Below are positions 41,001-41,256 of a stretch of 41,256 bases of DNA, one piece after another. Source of the DNA: Chthoniobacterales bacterium (GTDB taxonomy: Bacteria > Verrucomicrobiota > Verrucomicrobiia > Chthoniobacterales > UBA10450); NCBI GenBank assembly GCA_013694595.1, contig JACDCC010000359.1, forward strand, positions 1 through 41,256. Direction: 5' to 3'. Position 1 is the stretch's first letter. Every line of letters begins with the position of its first letter. The notes beneath the pieces are model-generated. The model saw nothing but the letters and a program-made list of their open reading frames with translations, was not told the origin of the DNA and ran no database searches. The position numbers were made by a program, and so were the translations under genes.

Positions 41001-41256
41001 GTGAGGGCGATCGGCAGTCGCAGCTCGATCATCGTGTTGGTGGGGAGCGTCTTGTCAGCTGGAGAGCTGGCGGCGCAGGGAAATAGTTCTTTGTCAGGAT
41101 CCAAAATTGAATACGCGGAAGCGCAAGCGACCGCAGGGGCGCTCTTTTCGGAGAACGAAGAGTTGCGTCAGCAGCTGGCTGTACAGCGGGAGTCTGTGAA
41201 GACGCTCACCGACAGCCTGGCGGCGTCGAATGCCGAGGCGGAGTTGTTCCGCCGCA
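41001..41256 (+). CDS. Secreted coiled-coil protein, 5' part only
   Basis: From a GTG at 41001 my translation reads MRAIGSRSSIIVLVGSVLSA (signal-like), then GELAAQGNSSLSGSK, and a glutamate/alanine-rich coiled coil (LFSENEELRQQLAVQRESVK, TLTDSLAASNAEAELFRR). The frame is open to the right edge (85 codons). It is not rplV or another ribosomal protein. Function unknown; the GTG start is tentative. Confidence 0.55.
   Translation, partial: MRAIGSRSSIIVLVGSVLSAGELAAQGNSSLSGSKIEYAEAQATAGALFSENEELRQQLAVQRESVKTLTDSLAASNAEAELFRR

Overview
The window is a GC-rich bacterial chromosome segment dense with housekeeping genes. Overlapping starts and stops, few clear Shine-Dalgarno sites, a SecD-SecF fusion, S21, many secreted proteins with proline/serine linkers, and several families of short palindromic repeats point to a soil Verrucomicrobium (Spartobacteria / Chthoniobacterales, Udaeobacter-like). 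This assignment is an inference from gene content; no rRNA or tRNA gene was seen.

Layout. 1-5.1 kb (minus): smc, then a kinase-MurQ fusion running off the left edge. 5.3-7.7 kb (plus): an M20 peptidase coupled to an NlpC/P60 cell-wall hydrolase. 7.7-9.0 kb (minus): queF-queC-small membrane protein (queuosine precursors; tgt is at 30-31 kb). 9.2-13.4 kb: a lone receiver protein, a secreted protein, a DUF6572-like protein, apt, and an ankyrin-L,D-transpeptidase fusion. 13.6-14.1 kb: a pseudogene. 14.1-18.5 kb (plus): a tetrapyrrole operon (HemX/CcsA-like, hemA, hemC, cobA-hemD) with overlapping junctions. It runs within 2 nt into a divergent GrpE, followed by a lidless Hsp70 and a J-like/FGE-fold fusion. 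22.7-25.6 kb (minus): rpsU, then yajC-secDF. 25.8-29.9 kb: an envelope/polysaccharide-type region with a GT39-like membrane protein between two copies of a 298-bp direct repeat, plus two truncated SGNH genes meeting head to head. 30.0-31.2 kb: tgt. 31.3-33.3 kb: decayed toxin-like genes, a tgt remnant and one intact secreted orphan. 33.5-34.1 kb: an intact VapBC-like pair. 34.3-41.0 kb (plus): rpsL-rpsG-fusA-rpsJ-rplC-rplD-rplW-rplB-rpsS, without tuf, followed by an unrelated gene where rplV is normally found.

The best candidate for an undescribed system is the GrpE-like / lidless DnaK / J-like-FGE module at 18.5-22.6 kb, translationally linked to heme synthesis and preceded by a perfect inverted repeat and a 22-codon leader ORF. 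The second theme is palindromic repeats invading the translation machinery: three roughly 95-bp elements sit in gaps of the ribosomal operon, and two further elements are inserted in frame in rplD and tgt. A third signal is the 9-mer GCCTAACGA, present eight times and almost always on the plus strand whatever the gene direction.
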